This document shows positions 32,649-44,363 of a DNA stretch of 64,000 bases, piece by piece. A model generated the notes under the pieces. It was not told where the DNA came from. It saw only the letters and a program-made list of their open reading frames with translations, and searched no databases. A program made the translations under genes and the position numbers. The first letter of the stretch is position 1; each line of letters opens with the position of its first letter. Source of the stretch: Erodium maritimum. Its lineage: Eukaryota; Streptophyta; Magnoliopsida; Geraniales; Geraniaceae. The stretch lies in NCBI GenBank assembly GCA_963921825.1, contig OY997592.1:64934336-64998335 (forward strand). Direction: 5' to 3'.

Positions 32649-34634
32649 TGTTACGGGCCTTACAGACCGTAATAGGATGGGATAAGCCCACCCCAATTGG
32701 AGTAGTCGCGCGCGCAAGAGGGAATAAAGGCAGAGTCGGCTGGTTTTAATATTTCCTTTTTAATTGTCTTATTAACATACAATTATATTAGGTTTTGGAA
32801 TTAATTAGGTTTCCTTTTATTATTGCTTGGTAGTCAAGTTGTATTAGGATTTGGGTAAGTAGCAAATTAAGGTAGGATTTGTGTTTTAGGCAACCTCTCT
32901 GGCTATATATACCAGAGAGGTATTATTGAATAAAACAGACTAAGAATTTAAAGAAAAATTTTGGTCTCTCTCTACGAGGTCCTCGGGTTCCCTCTACAAT
33001 GAGCCTGTACTTGTTACGATTGGGAAGAAGAAGAAGAACAAGGATTCGCCCGTGCGAAGCCTTGAACTGAATCTGAAAACCTACACTGGTGCCATAACGC
33101 GTTCGATCTCGCAGGGTCATAACAGATTAGTATCAGAGCCGACCGCTATGGCGCAAAAATCCATGGAGCAGAAACTGGATGACTTGATTGCAGCGTTTAT
33201 TGCAGCCTAAACACAAGCCGCTGCAGCCCAAGCACAAGCCGCCATCCAGACACATAAGTTCGAGGAACTGGCTCTGCAGGTTCGGTCCTTATCCACGCCT
33301 TCGGAGCAGCCGGAAGGTAGCTCGGCCCCTGCTGCCCGGCAACGGGACCGAGTCGCGCCTGATACCCGGAGCAGGGACGGGAGGAGATGGGGGCGCCCTT
33401 ACGCCTCATTTTGCGCGCCTTGAATTCCCGCAATTCGATGGACGTGCTGACCCGACTGCATGGCTGAATAGGTGCGAGAGTTACTTTCTCCACCAACGCA
33501 CTACGCAGGAGGAGAAGGTTCTGCTGGCATCATTCCATCTGGAGGATGACGTCCAGTTATGGTTTATGAAGCTCCAAATGGATTTTCCTAACCTAAATTG
33601 GCCGACATTTAAAACGTATTGCCATACTCGTTTTGGCTCCATGTTTACAGGTAACAGGTTGGGTGAGCTAGCAAAGCTGCACCAAACGGGTTCGGTTGAT
33701 GAGTATGCAACTCAGTATGAGCGACTGGCGGCACAAGTCCCGGGTTTGTAGCAGGATCAGGAAATTTCTTTATTCCTGAGTGGCCTGCGCAGGACTCTGG
33801 CGATCGATGTGGAAATTCAGCAGCCACGCGATTTGACGACAGCTATGGGGCTAGCCAAGCTCTATGAAGAACGTACTCGTGAGGAGGCTAAAACTCCAAC
33901 ACCTGTAGCTCCGAGCAGACGACCAGCCATGGATAATTCTCCTCGACCATTTTTCAAGCAAATTTCTCAGGCCGAGAAGCAGGAGCGAATCGCTAAAGGC
34001 CTTTGCTTCAACTGTGATGAAGCTTACTTCCCAGGTCACAAGTGTGCGAAACTTTTTTGGTTGGAGATGATCGAGGACGAGGTCGAGGACAGAGCTTCCG
34101 CAATGATAGATCAACGCTATACGCTTGAGGACAAGCGCCTTGTGCGAGGGGGGAGTGATGTTATGGACCTTACGGACCGTAATGGGATGAGATAAGTCCA
34201 CCCCAATTGAAGTAGTCGCGCGCGCAAGAGGGAATAAAGGCAGAGTCGGCTGGTTTTAATATTTCCTTTTTAATTGTCTTATTAAAATACAATTGTATTA
34301 GGTTTTGGAATTAATTAGGTTTCCTTTTATTATTTCTTGGTAGTCAAGTTGTATTAGGATTTGGGTAAGTAGCAAATTAAGGTAGGATTTGTGTTTTAGG
34401 CAACCTCTCTAGCTATATATACCAAAGAGGTATTATTGAATAAAACAGACTAAGAATTTAAAGAAATATTTTGGTCTCTCTCTACGAGGTCCTCGGGTTC
34501 CCTCTACAACGAGCATGTACTTGTTACGATTGGGAAGAAGAAGAAGAACAAGGATTCGCCCGTGCGAAGCCTTGAACTAAATCTGAAAACCTACACCGAT
34601 GCCATAACGCGTTCGATCTCGCAGGGTCATAACA
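32649..34634 (+). mobile_element. gag-only LTR retrotransposon (TR-GAG type), 1986 bp
   Basis: Two 476 bp LTRs (32649-33124 and 34159-34634), both TGTTA...ATAACA, flanked by a perfect GAGTG duplication (32644-32648 and 34635-34639). A primer site TTAGTATCAGAGCC (33127-33140) and a purine tract GCGAGGGGGGAGTGA (34144-34158) are present. The interior encodes only gag; protease, reverse transcriptase and integrase are absent. By eye the LTRs differ at about 18 positions, mostly transitions. It inserted into the LINE at 31381-37240. Confidence 0.93.
33148..34195 (+). pseudogene. Ty3/gypsy gag, disrupted
   Basis: The natural start is ATG 33148 (MAQKSMEQKLDDLIAAFIAA), directly followed by a TAA. 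The frame then runs TQAAAAQAQAAIQ to about 33420, shifts, and gives LEFPQFDGRADPTAWLNRCE, KVLLASFHLEDDVQLWF, FGSMFTGNRLGELAKLHQTG to a TAG at 33749-33751. It continues as QDQEISLFLSGLRRTL, LAKLYEERTREE and the zinc knuckle CFNCDEAYFPGHKC (about 34007-34048), ending shortly after ...DVMDLTDRNGMR, which already reads into the LTR. The capsid-type gag packages element RNA in related elements. This copy has two stops and one frameshift. Confidence 0.88.
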
Positions 34635-34699
34635 GAGTGGTGTGGCCGTCCCTTATTATGCAGTGTATCCTTGAACCGATGAGTTCCTGGGTTGTCCGA

Positions 34700-37240
34700 A
34701 TGCTTGTCCATATATAGGTTGGATTGGATCCTCGTTCCGCGGTTTGGAAGTTCCCATCTGGATAGTAGCAAGCCTTGAATACGACCCTTCTAGAAAAAAG
34801 GTATGGAACCTTATTACCCATCTCCAATCCCTAGTAGCCTGGTCAAGGCTACTACTATCCAGGGATAATAATTTTCCATCCTAGGAACGGACCGTTTGAT
34901 AACTCTCTCCCCCAAATAGGCAAGACTACATGTTCTGCTTCATCCAATCATGTTTGGTACCCCTATGTACATCGAGGCCTATCAGGTTTCATGCATATTG
35001 AGGATCTGGGAATAGGCCTACCTGGTTTGTAAATCCGTGTTTGAGTATAGAGTATTTCTGAGGTCTAAGGAACTGACCCTACCATGCACCAAACTTGGTG
35101 ATTAGATCACGAACTTGTGTGGCTTCCTCCGTTGTTGCCTTGTAAGAAATATAACAATCGTCTACAAAGAACATATGCGTCATCAGAAGTGCTCTGCTCG
35201 CCACCCTGCATTCATGAAGTTGGCATCCCCTTTGAGCCTGCTCGATCAGTTTAGAGAGGCATTCCATGCAGAAAAGGAATAAGTATGGCAAAAGAAAATC
35301 TTCTGGTCGAGTACTTGTGCAAACCATCATCACCCTCGTCCATTGTTCGAAAAAACCCATCTTCCACATCATTGTCAAAATAAACGACCATTCCACCTTG
35401 TCATATGTTTTACTCATGTCTAGTTTGAGAGCCATAAAGTTAATATTCCCTTGTGTTTTACGACGAAGATAGTTAATGACCTTGAAGGACACAAATAAAT
35501 TGTCCTGAATGGATCTACTTGGGAAGAAGGCTCCTTGAATAGGGGATATTATGTTCAGCATAAAACCTTTAAGTTTGTTGGCCAGAACCTTGGAGAGAAT
35601 GCGTAAAATAACATTGCAAAGTGCTATCGGGCGGAGATCTATCACTAGTTTCGGATTTGGTATTTTGGGGATGAGGACAATGGTAGTGTCATTTAGTCAT
35701 TCTTGAAGATTCCCTCATAATTTGTTGAACAAAGGTCGTGACTGTCGATGCTAAGGTGGGCAAATAAAATTAGTAGAATTTTGGATTAAGCACGTCCATG
35801 CTTGGTGCTTTGTCGGGTACCATTTGGAAGACTACCTATGTGACTTCATCCTTAGTATTCATTGCTATCAGCAGTTGGTTCTGCCTCGAAGTAATCTTTT
35901 TTCAGATACGAAGGTTCATGGTTTGAATAGGGGCCTCCGAGGTGGTGAACAACTTCTTGAAGTATGTTAATAAAAGAACGTCCATACCAGATTCCCATGT
36001 TACCCAAGTCATCTTGAAGAGAGAAAATTTGGTTTATTCTTCGTAAAAACGAGGCCATTACATCAAAGAATTTCGTGTTTCTATCTCACTCCGTAAGCTA
36101 GTGATGCTTGGCCCGTTGTTTCAAGAAGGCCTCATTCTACGCCAGAGTTGTTTCATATTGAATTTGGTAAGCTTCCTGCCGGTTCACTCCTTCTCTGTCT
36201 GTTCAGCCATTTAAATTAACAATGTGGCGTTGGCACCATTTAAGTAGTTTTGCTTGGTAGACATCTCTTCCCCATGGTTGAAGTATTGTGCCAATGCGAG
36301 TTGTTTTTTCCCCAATAGTATCCGAATTTGGGCCCTCTCAAGCTCCTTTGACGAGGGCCCCACACTCTAGCTCCTTCGTCCAATTGGACTCAAATCTGAA
36401 CCTCGTTGGTCGAGGGTTACGAGTTAGTGGTGCTAAGGTGAGGAGAAGCTGGTAGTGATCCAATATAGTTGTTCCCGTATTAATCAGGCGGGGAGGTGAA
36501 ACTTCCCGTGCCAATTCTCCAGAAATTAATGTATGATCAAGTCTTGTTTCAGTCCCGTATCCTGCACTACGCCTTTTAAATCAAGTATATTGGAGTCCTT
36601 CCAAAGGCATATCCGAAACATCAATATCCTTAATAAATTCCTGAAAATTCGGGATAAGGTTATGTGGATATGAGTTTACACCTTGGGTTTCCTTTTGCAC
36701 CCGAATGACATAAAAATCCCCTATGATGATTCATCGTTGTCTATCTTCATGCCTTAGTCGTAGTAGCTTTTTCCACATGTGGTGCGCTTACTCCGATCAG
36801 ATTCCCCATAGATACCGATTAAGCGGAAGAGTTCCCTTCCCAGGATAAGAACCAGGGCATCAACATATATCTACCCGGACATTCAGTTCCCAAAAAAGTG
36901 CTAACCCACCCTTGTGTCCTGTAAGAGGCCAGACCCAAGCCCATCACAAAATCCTAGATTACCGCGAAGAATGGATGTGTTCGGTGCCTCTTGTATCATA
37001 TTTGAGAGAAAGAGGACTTGTGGTTAATGGGTGGAAATGAGGGCCTTTAGGTGTTGGCGGTGAAGATCGGTCACTACTCCCTAACAATCATGCGAGAATG
37101 TTCACCGTTGGTCTGGTCACGGTCGAAGGCGAAGCTATATCGATCCTGATGGGTTATGGTGGGGATCCTTGATGGTTAGTCCTTGTTGTACTTAAGGGGA
37201 ATGAGACTTGAGGTTCCTCATAGTCTGGATCTTCCGGGGA
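34700..37240 (-). pseudogene. LINE ORF2 endonuclease/reverse transcriptase, broken
   Basis: The best frame, 35079-35645, reads IDLRPIALCNVILRILSKVL, ANKLKGFMLNIISPIQGAF, PSRSIQDNLFVSFKVINYL, LKLDMSKTYDKVEW and MFFVDDCYISYKA. These are the palm motifs of plant non-LTR reverse transcriptases, with the catalytic aspartates still present (LDMSK and FVDD, about 35153-35168). Usual forms are LDMSKAYDRVEW and FADD. Sequence to the right carries endonuclease-type remnants with many stops. ORF1 of this element was not found. Confidence 0.8.
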
Positions 37241-38333
37241 CGACCACAGTGATTGGAAAGAGTGATCATCCCGTTAGGAGTTGCACCAAATTCCAAACTC
37301 CGGTGGCATATGTTGGGACAAAGTTGGGCCCCTTTGAGGGCCATTAATCGATGTCTGATAGTTGTGTACAGGAGAACTGTTCGCCGAGATTGTCCAAGAG
37401 AAAGGGGCCCGGACAGCGACGACCCCGTGGCGAAAGTTGTAGATTTTTGAATTCCCTTCGATTTGATATATCACTAGTAAAAATCAGAGTTCGGATGAGG
37501 AAGTCATGCCCTTTGCAAGATCATTCAATCACAAAAACTCGTTGAACCGATTTTCCTCCATTTTTACCATTATTTTCGATCAAAGAACCTACAAACATAA
37601 TGAGAGACCAAGTACGAGTAACGAGAGAAAAGAGGACCAAATTATACAACCCCGGGATTGAAAAGCTCAATAATGTGGGCTAAAAACATCCAAAACCGAT
37701 GCATTTTATGTCCACATCAACACCCCACACTTAAACTTTCTCGCCCCAAGAAAACTAAACTAAGACAACAATTTAAAGGTATGTCCCGGTTAAACCCCAA
37801 GGTTCACTTTGATAGGAGGAGTCTGAGCCTCTTATATTCAAAACAATAAAAAGTGAAGATGTATGTGCAATGCATAGACCTAAATCTAATAATGCAATCA
37901 TAAGACACACTATATAGTGCATGCAAAAAGGCACAAAAGCAAACGATGGTTGAATCACTTGTACATAGAGGACCAAATGAATTTCTCAAAGTCGTCATAT
38001 GACACAAACCCTTATACACATCAAAGAAACATATGAAGCGATGAATAAAATTAAGTATGACGCTACTCACATTAAAGAATAACTATTTTCATATAAACTT
38101 GCGTTTCCTCATTTACTCTAACATCGTGTTTCTTTTTTTTCTTTATACATGAAGCTTAGGTATTTATATGCTATTATGCTAGACTCATCTCTAGTAATGG
38201 TAAGGAATTATGGCCATTAAGAATTAGAAAAATCTTTAATGAAGCTTATAATATAAAACTAAGCAAAGGGTTTGGAAAAAATATGAAAAAAAACTAAAAT
38301 AAATATCTTATGACAAAAGTATTTCAGTTCACA
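37241..38333. other. intergenic, no gene
   Basis: No recognisable protein. Near 37705-37760 the phrase CAACACCCCACACTTAAACT resembles untranslated parts of plant gypsy elements on either strand, but nothing confirms it. The remainder is AT-rich. Confidence 0.4.
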
Positions 38334-39190
38334 CACATAAATAGGGGTGGCCACGACCGGTTAACCGGTACCGACGGCCTCTCCGACCACCGGAACCAGT
38401 AATCCCGGTGGCACAAACTGTACCACCGGAGCTAGCACCGAAAACCGGTGGCAATGCCAAAAACCAGGCGGTTAAATAACCATCGGTTCCTGTTTTTAAC
38501 CGATTCGACCGGTCCAATGGGCTATAATTCGGTCTTCAAATTAAATCCTAAAATCGTCCTAATTTTTTTTAAAGTTAGTCCAATGCACTTTCTTTCTTTA
38601 TGTAAGCATGCCAATATTTCAATTTTCTTCTCTCATTTCTTATACATTGTGGTATATATTTATTTAGTTCAACATTTTATATCAGCGTGCAGAATCAACA
38701 TTTTCAGGGTATAATTTAGTGTCGCATTTAACTTATTTGAACATATATTAAACGAATTCTGAAGTACATTGAAGCATTAACACAGAATACAATAAATAAT
38801 TATCAAACAATAACTACCCAACAGAACAACGTGATTTAAACTAGGAAGCAAATACAAACAATGTTGACAAGCAATAAATGTGTAGACTGAACAACCAAAA
38901 GATGTATTTTGTTGTAAATTAAAAGAAAATTGCATGGATCTCTGCATAGATCTATTTTGTCAAATCTCAGTTACATGAAATAAAAGAACTTGAGATTTTA
39001 TAACAACATCATAGATCCAAAATCGGTAAACAAATAAGGAGGAGGCTAGATACATCACCAATACAAATAATAAAATGAATTAGTAAATAAATAAAAATAA
39101 AAATATAAATCTATCAAATAATGGAAACAATAACAAATCTATAAAAAATCTGATTTTTTTTTGCCATGCAAGTTGGATTTTATAATAGAT

Positions 39191-41602
39191 TTTTTTTTGA
39201 AACGGGTAACTGGAGACTTTCATTAATGCCAAATGGAAATCAAACAAGATGAGGCGTGACCGCCTCGGGTTCCAGATATTTGTCCGGGCCGACCGTAGCA
39301 AGCCCGGCGCTCATGGACCCATAATATTAGTCCACTTGAAATCGTGGGCAACAACTCAAGACAACTCCCTACCATCGTTCCAACATAACGAGGGAAAAAC
39401 CAAGTTCCAAAATCCGCAAAAAGTAAAACATCCCAACAACAATGTAAATAGTAGCAATAAACAGAAATAACTAGTGCTGATACTGCAGGCTGCCCGGGAC
39501 CTCCCAGCAGTGGTTGTCCCGGGTCTGTAGGTATAGTCTGGGGCCGACTCCACCCACCCCTACTGGGGAAGATCATTCCTCCATCAGAGGCCGCTGGACC
39601 TCCGCTCCATCTGCTCGATCCGTCCCCTGAAAGGGCGGGTACCAGGGCTGCACCTAGGTCATCGGATCTCCCCTCTGCTTCTTTGTCTCCGGTGGGCGTG
39701 CATACATCGAGCCACTTCTGGTCTTCAGAGTGGTCATCTTTCCTTTGCCTCGGTTGGGCCCACCTTTCCTTTGGCTCTCCCGGGGGGCCGTCTGATAGCC
39801 CCGTGGATTTGTCTCCTCTCCCTCCCTCATTATCGCATTGTATCCGTGGGCAGCTCGGATCTCTGGGCCGACAGCAGGGCGGATGTTAGCCAGGTAGTCA
39901 GGCTTCGTGGACTTGGGGGGCGGTGTGGGTGCTCCATGGCCCCCCTGCAACATATTGGTCAACCCTTCCGGGTTAACCTTAGCCAGATTGTCAGGCCTCG
40001 GAGTGCCTGTAGTGGACGATTCCATGCCCATGCTGATTTCCCTAGAACGGACCATAGAGTTCAGGGTGAGATCACTCAGGAGATACGTGATCGCCGGGTG
40101 TGATGCTGGGGGGGGGGGTGCATTCCAGTCCGTTTGCAGCAGTCGGTCCACATCCAGGTCCCTCGGGACCAGTATAGAACTATCATATCGAATCTCCTCC
40201 CGGCCAATCCCCTGCAACGGGGTCTGGCAGTGCATTAACTTGTGTGTCAACATGCCGCACCTGCGACAAAAATCCACCACTCTTTCGTACTGTAGATCAA
40301 TCACAACAGAGGAATCAGTACCTGGGAAGCGGAGTCGGGTTCTGCGCCGTAAGGGTCGAGACAGTTCCATACGAACCCTCATACAGAGATGCCTATCCTC
40401 CCGTCGAACCGACGGGATTGGGGCCGACAGGATTTGCGTGCCTACGCGGCCCGCAACGAGATCCCGGATGTAGCTATTTCTGGCTCCTCCCGGTATATTG
40501 AATGCCCTGATCCCGAGTTCCACATGATTGAAGCTGATCTCTTCCGCCCGATCGAATCGCCGAAGCGGTTCAAGGAGGAGGGGATATCCCTTAAAACTCC
40601 ATGAACCCCTATGGCAGATTTCCTCCATGATCTTGGCTGACGGGAAGTGGTAGCCCGTGACGTCGGGAGACATGAACTCCACCCGAATCCCCGTAACCTT
40701 CCATTTTCGCAGCATCATCGCACAGACGATGTGTTGGTTGTGTGATCGATCCCCTGCTACCTGCGTTGCGAGGGAGAATTCCTAAGAGCCGGACGTATAA
40801 AGTGGGACCCCGTCGTCCGACATCACCAGTTCGTCGTCCTCATCCTCCCAATCCTGGATCGGGGATATACGGCTTGCCTGGATTTCCGAAGACGACTCTG
40901 ATGGCCTGCTATCACTCGGACAGATAGGGCTAGAGGTCTGCACCCGTTCCGCCGGTGGGAGACGGCGATGAACCTTCGGAGAAGGAGTTGGCCGGGGGAG
41001 AGTGGTCAGATCCCGCTGTATCTCCCTCACCGTGGATGATAGTCCGATATAAGACGTAAAGGGCACCGGTGGTTATGGGGGCACGCCGATGGCCAGGGAC
41101 GCTCCGACAGTCAAGGACGCGCCCGACTTGTCCTTCAGATCTACTGGAAGCGGCGGCACCCGAGGAGAGGGAGGACCCGTACTGAGCAGCGATAGAGGGG
41201 CGGCGGCGCGACCGACATCTTGTTGGGCAGAGACCTCGAGGTCACGAGAGACCTCTGCATGTGGGTGGATCTGGTCGGGGGTGACCATTTCCGGCCCGTG
41301 GGGGAGGTGGGAAGGGAGATCCGACATCGGAGGATCAAAAATGATCGAGGGCGACGTCGGGGCGGCTTCAGCGGCGGTGGTGCAGTCGCTGATGCAAGCG
41401 GCCAGGCTTCGAGTTTGTGGTGAATGAGGTCAGAGGCACGGCTGAGTAGCGATGGGTTGTAGGGGAGGAGGCTGTGAGAATGGAGAGAGTGATGGCGATG
41501 GAGGCGGGTGGACGGAAGGGGCAGAGGGAGATAGTGGCGGCGACGACCCTCGTAGGGTAAGAGAGAACCTCAGAAGAGGTGTTTTAATTTAACTTGCATT
41601 TA
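39191..41602 (-). mobile_element. ORF1-only non-autonomous LINE, 2412 bp
   Basis: A perfect 17 bp duplication TGGATTTTATAATAGAT occurs at 39174-39190 and 41603-41619. The 3' end is a T run (A tail on the minus strand) at 39191-39198. The element has a 5' leader, a long ORF1-like frame and a 3' UTR, and no space for ORF2. Its 3' UTR is related to the one at 53608-54110 (both contain CCAGATATTTGTC and GGCGCTCATGGA). Confidence 0.9.
39654..41327 (-). pseudogene. LINE ORF1-like protein (DUF4283 plus zinc knuckle), stop-interrupted
   Basis: The main frame 39654-40718 carries the DUF4283-type RNA-binding block (TGIRVEFMSPDVTGYHFPSA, GSWSFKGYPLLLEPLRRFD, ISFNHVELGIRAFNIP) followed by VVDFCRRCGMLTHKLMHC, a CX2CX4HX4C zinc knuckle, and a low-complexity basic tail. 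Upstream the same frame reads through EFSLATQVAGD and HNQHIVCAMMLRKWKV to a single TAG near 40788, then continues 40791-41066, with further 5' coding at 41073-41327 (proline-rich). So one ORF1 of roughly 550 codons is cut by two stops. ORF1 proteins of plant L1 elements bind their RNA. Confidence 0.82.
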
Positions 41603-41725
41603 TGGATTTTATAATAGATAAACGTGGATCTGTGTTAAACATAATGAATCCGAAAAAAGAACTAAAAAATACATAAATAAATGGTCTCATATATGCGGTG
41701 AAAGTCGCCAACCCCTACCCATAAA

Positions 41726-42520
41726 TGTATATCACTCATCCCAAACCCCGATTTGTGACCATCCAACTTTTGCAATCTCTACTACCATTCTTCTTTGATT
41801 GGATAGATAAGCTTAGAACTAAATTGTCATTTTTTATATTTTTTTTATAACTCTAACTATCCAAAATCGCACCATCTTTATCCAACCCAACATGTCTTAC
41901 TCCACTCTTATTTTTTTATTATGGATATAAATTTTGTCTATATTTTCCCTTTTTTCAATTTTTTTTCTTTTGGGGATAAGGCTATCATTTTTTTTCAATA
42001 CAAACCAATAACATATTAATACACTTATCTTTCTCTTTTGCTCTCTCAATATCCCAAACAACTCCCTTCTCAACTAAACACCTAAGCCAAGGGATACATG
42101 TTCAAATACAATGAGGATATATAACATAAACGAAAGACACATAGGATTATAATGTTCGAGTTAGAAATGAAAGGCTAATGCTCAAATGAGGTGACTAAGA
42201 GATAATACATGCAAAGGTAGGCAATTTGCCTCAAACGGTACATAGAAGGCCTAGAATCATTTTCTCGATTAACCATGTTCTTTATTCTTATTTCGCATCG
42301 AATGGGTCATACATGTAGTTTTAGACTCAATTTACCATGCATATATATCAAAGAAATTCAATACTAGTTCTACCAAACACACAAAACGCAAGTGGAAGAG
42401 CTATTTCTAATGTGTGTGCTTTCACTACTTATTTGATCCATTCATGCCCATATATTAGCTTGAGTTATGCAAGAAAAGAAGCATGCGCAACAATTCAATC
42501 ATTGAAGCTTTAGGACCATG
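41726..42520. other. intergenic, no gene
   Basis: AT-rich sequence between the hAT and the left inverted repeat. No open frame, terminal repeat or known motif seen. Confidence 0.5.
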
Positions 42521-42528
42521 GTGGATTC

Positions 42529-43009
42529 AGAGGGGTATAAGGTATGTCATGGCATACCCTTGTCCAAACAAAAGTTACATAGATTCGTAGTGTTTTCAAT
42601 TACCTTCGATTTTATATCTTACAGATCTAAATCGGAGTTTGTATGAAAAAGTTACAGTCGCTTCAAGATTTTCCTTGCACGTGGTTTACATGTAACTGTA
42701 GTTTTCATTTATTTTTATACCACATTTAGTAATAATTTATGGCATACCCTAAAATATCTTATTGGATCCACCCCTGCTACTAACTCATTTGAATCAATTA
42801 ACACAAGGGACTACCCAGACGCATCTTCTGGCATTATGAAAATCTTCAGAAAAATCCTCGAACTGCCCACTCATCCGCAGGAAGAATTTATATTCCCTTA
42901 TCACTCCGGTTTTGGGATAAAAAACGACGCGGGGTACGTAACCAATGAATTCTGCCAGTCTTTCAGTTATCTGACAGACTGACTGAGGGCCAACCCAATT
43001 TCGGAAGCG
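42529..43009. repeat. left arm of about 480 bp inverted repeat
   Basis: Matches 52972-53450 in inverse orientation at roughly 80-85 percent by eye, from AGAGGGGTATAAGG at the outer side to CCCAATTTCGGAAGCG at the inner side. The outer 250 bases resemble a MITE-like unit with inverted ends GGTGGATTCAGAGG and (inverted) AGGGGTGGATCC. The inner 230 bases carry a conserved reading frame on the minus strand. Confidence 0.85.
42786..43009 (-). pseudogene. unidentified conserved coding fragment (copy 1)
   Basis: Reading leftward from 43009: RFRNWVGPQSVCQITERLAE, FIGYVPRVVFYPKTGVIREY, KFFLRMSGQFEDFSEDFHNA, RRCVWVVPCVN then stop. The copy at 52972-53170 encodes nearly the same peptide, and differences between the two are partly synonymous, so it was coding when duplicated. 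I do not recognise the family; the fragment begins abruptly at the junction with gypsy sequence. Confidence 0.45.
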
Positions 43010-43021
43010 GCGGGCTTATGA

Positions 43022-44311
43022 TACCGAGGAGGACTGTTTGTGCCGCGTAATTGTAGGGACAATGTAATGAGAGTCTCATTACTCCCGTCTTGCGATGCAC
43101 CCGGGCGGCACCAAGATGTATCGGGATGTCCGACGACAGTTTTGGTGGAGCGGGATGCGGAGAGCAGTCGTAGAGTTTGTCTCGAGATGCCTCACTTGTC
43201 AGCAAGTGAAGGCCGAGTATCAGTCTCCCGCTGGTTGATTATAGCCACTGTCGATCGCGTAGTGGAAGTGGGAGCACGTCACTATGGACTTCATCTGTGG
43301 CTTACCGAGGTCGTCGAGAGGGCACGATGCTGTTTGGTTGGTGGTCGACCGACTGACCAAGTCGGCACACTTCTTAGATATGCGGATGACTGATACAGTT
43401 GACACACTGAGTCGCCTGTACATTCGAGAGATTATCCGACTGCACGGGGTTCCAGTATCGGTTGTACCCGACATAGATCCTCGATTCACCTCCAGATTCT
43501 GGGAGCGCTTGTAGAGGGCTTTGGGGACCGAGGTCCTGCTTAGTACCGCGTACCACCCGTAGACGGACGGGCAGTCAGAGCGCACGATACAGATTCTAGA
43601 GGATATGTTGCGAGCATGTGTGTTGGAATTCCGAGAGTCATGGGAGGACCACTTACCATTGGCCGAGTTCGCCTACAAACAAAAAGCTTCCAGGCCAGGA
43701 TTGGGATGACACCGTTTGAGGCATTGTATGGTAGGCCGTGCAGATCGCCCGTGTGTTGGGCAGAGGTAAGAGACATGAGTTTTCTTGGCCCGGAGCTTGT
43801 TCGGGAGACGACCGAGAAGGTCACGTTGATTCGGGAGCGGTTGAAGACCGCGCAGAGCCGACATAAGAGTTATGCGGATAGACGATGCCAACCTCTCGAG
43901 TTTACAGTTGGTGATCACGTGTTTCTGAGGGTGAGCCCGAAGAAGGGATTATTGCGGTTCAACCGCGGCGGAGGCAAGTTGGCCCCGCGGTTTATCGGAC
44001 CCTTTGAGATTTTGGGCAGAGTGGGAGCCGTTGCTTACCGTTTGGCACTGCCACCACAGCTTGGGAACGTTTCCCAACTACGGAAGTACATTACGGACCC
44101 CTCCCACGTTATTGAGTGGACGAACATCGAGGTAGTTGGGGATGTTTCGTATGAGGAGCAGCCAGTCAGCATTCTGGATACGCGGGAACAGGTCTTGCGT
44201 GGCAAGACTATCCCACTGGTACGGGTGCAGTGGTGGCACCACGTAGCTGAGTCGACTTGGGAACGCGAGGGTGAGGTTCGCGCGAAGTACCCCAGCCTGT
44301 TTGACCCTTGA
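43022..44311 (+). pseudogene. Ty3/gypsy integrase with chromodomain-like tail
   Basis: The first block YRGGLFVPR leads to the HHCC zinc region (ESHYSR, HPGGTKMYRDVRRQFWWSGM, SRCLTCQQVKAEYQSPAG). The core follows: WKWEHVTMDFICGLP (first Asp), LTKSAHFLDMRM, VPDIDPRFTS (second Asp; serine of the usual SDRD is changed), then GQSERTIQ (Glu). Next come [20 protein letters not shown], the GPFEILGRVGAVAYRLALPP motif, and a chromodomain-like end (PLVRVQWWHHVAESTWE). At least four in-frame stops occur (43236-43275, 43513, 43559) and two frameshifts (near 43072 and 43680). The segment before SQLRKY is about six residues shorter than usual. Features fit the Tekay/Del chromovirus clade. 5' pol and gag are missing. 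Confidence 0.88.
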
Positions 44312-44322
44312 GGTACCTTCAT

Positions 44323-44363
44323 TTTAAATTTCGAGGACGAAATTCTTTTAAGGGGGGGTAGAT
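44323..44363 (+). promoter_or_regulatory. gypsy 3' stem and polypurine tract
   Basis: AAATTTCGAGGACGAAATTC followed by TTTTAAGGGGGGGTAGAT, immediately before TGTAAGAACC. Same arrangement as 48790-48827 and, reversed, 8034-8069. Confidence 0.85.

Larger units (their letters stand above)
31381..37240 (-). mobile_element. decayed LINE (L1/RTE-like ORF2), interrupted
   Basis: Minus-strand ORF2 domains appear in order from right to left: endonuclease remnants (about 36400-37240), reverse transcriptase (34700-36050, best at 35079-35645), and the C-terminal RNase H-like end (31390-31560, LEFVKRSTNKAAHSLAREAC). It is interrupted by a gag-only LTR element at 32649-34634 with TSD GAGTG. Numerous stops are present. 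The poly(A) end should lie near 31340-31380, but the duplicated target was not found. Confidence 0.8.
38342..41717. mobile_element. hAT element hosting a LINE
   Basis: Ends TAGGGGTGGCCACGACC (38342) and inverted TAGGGGTTGGCGAC (41717), with flanks CACATAAA (38334-38341) and CCCATAAA (41718-41725), an 8 bp duplication with one mismatch. The left subterminal region is rich in ACCGGTT/CCGGT words as in other hAT deletion derivatives. Without the LINE at 39191-41602 and one copy of its duplication it is about 950 bp, close in size and type to the hAT at 2969-3813. Confidence 0.8.

Noticed and set aside
32700-32930. GCGCGCGC and TATATATA motifs considered as a stand-alone promoter
   Set aside because: They recur at the same offset in the second LTR (34210-34440), so they are the LTR promoter (TATATATACC box), not a host promoter.
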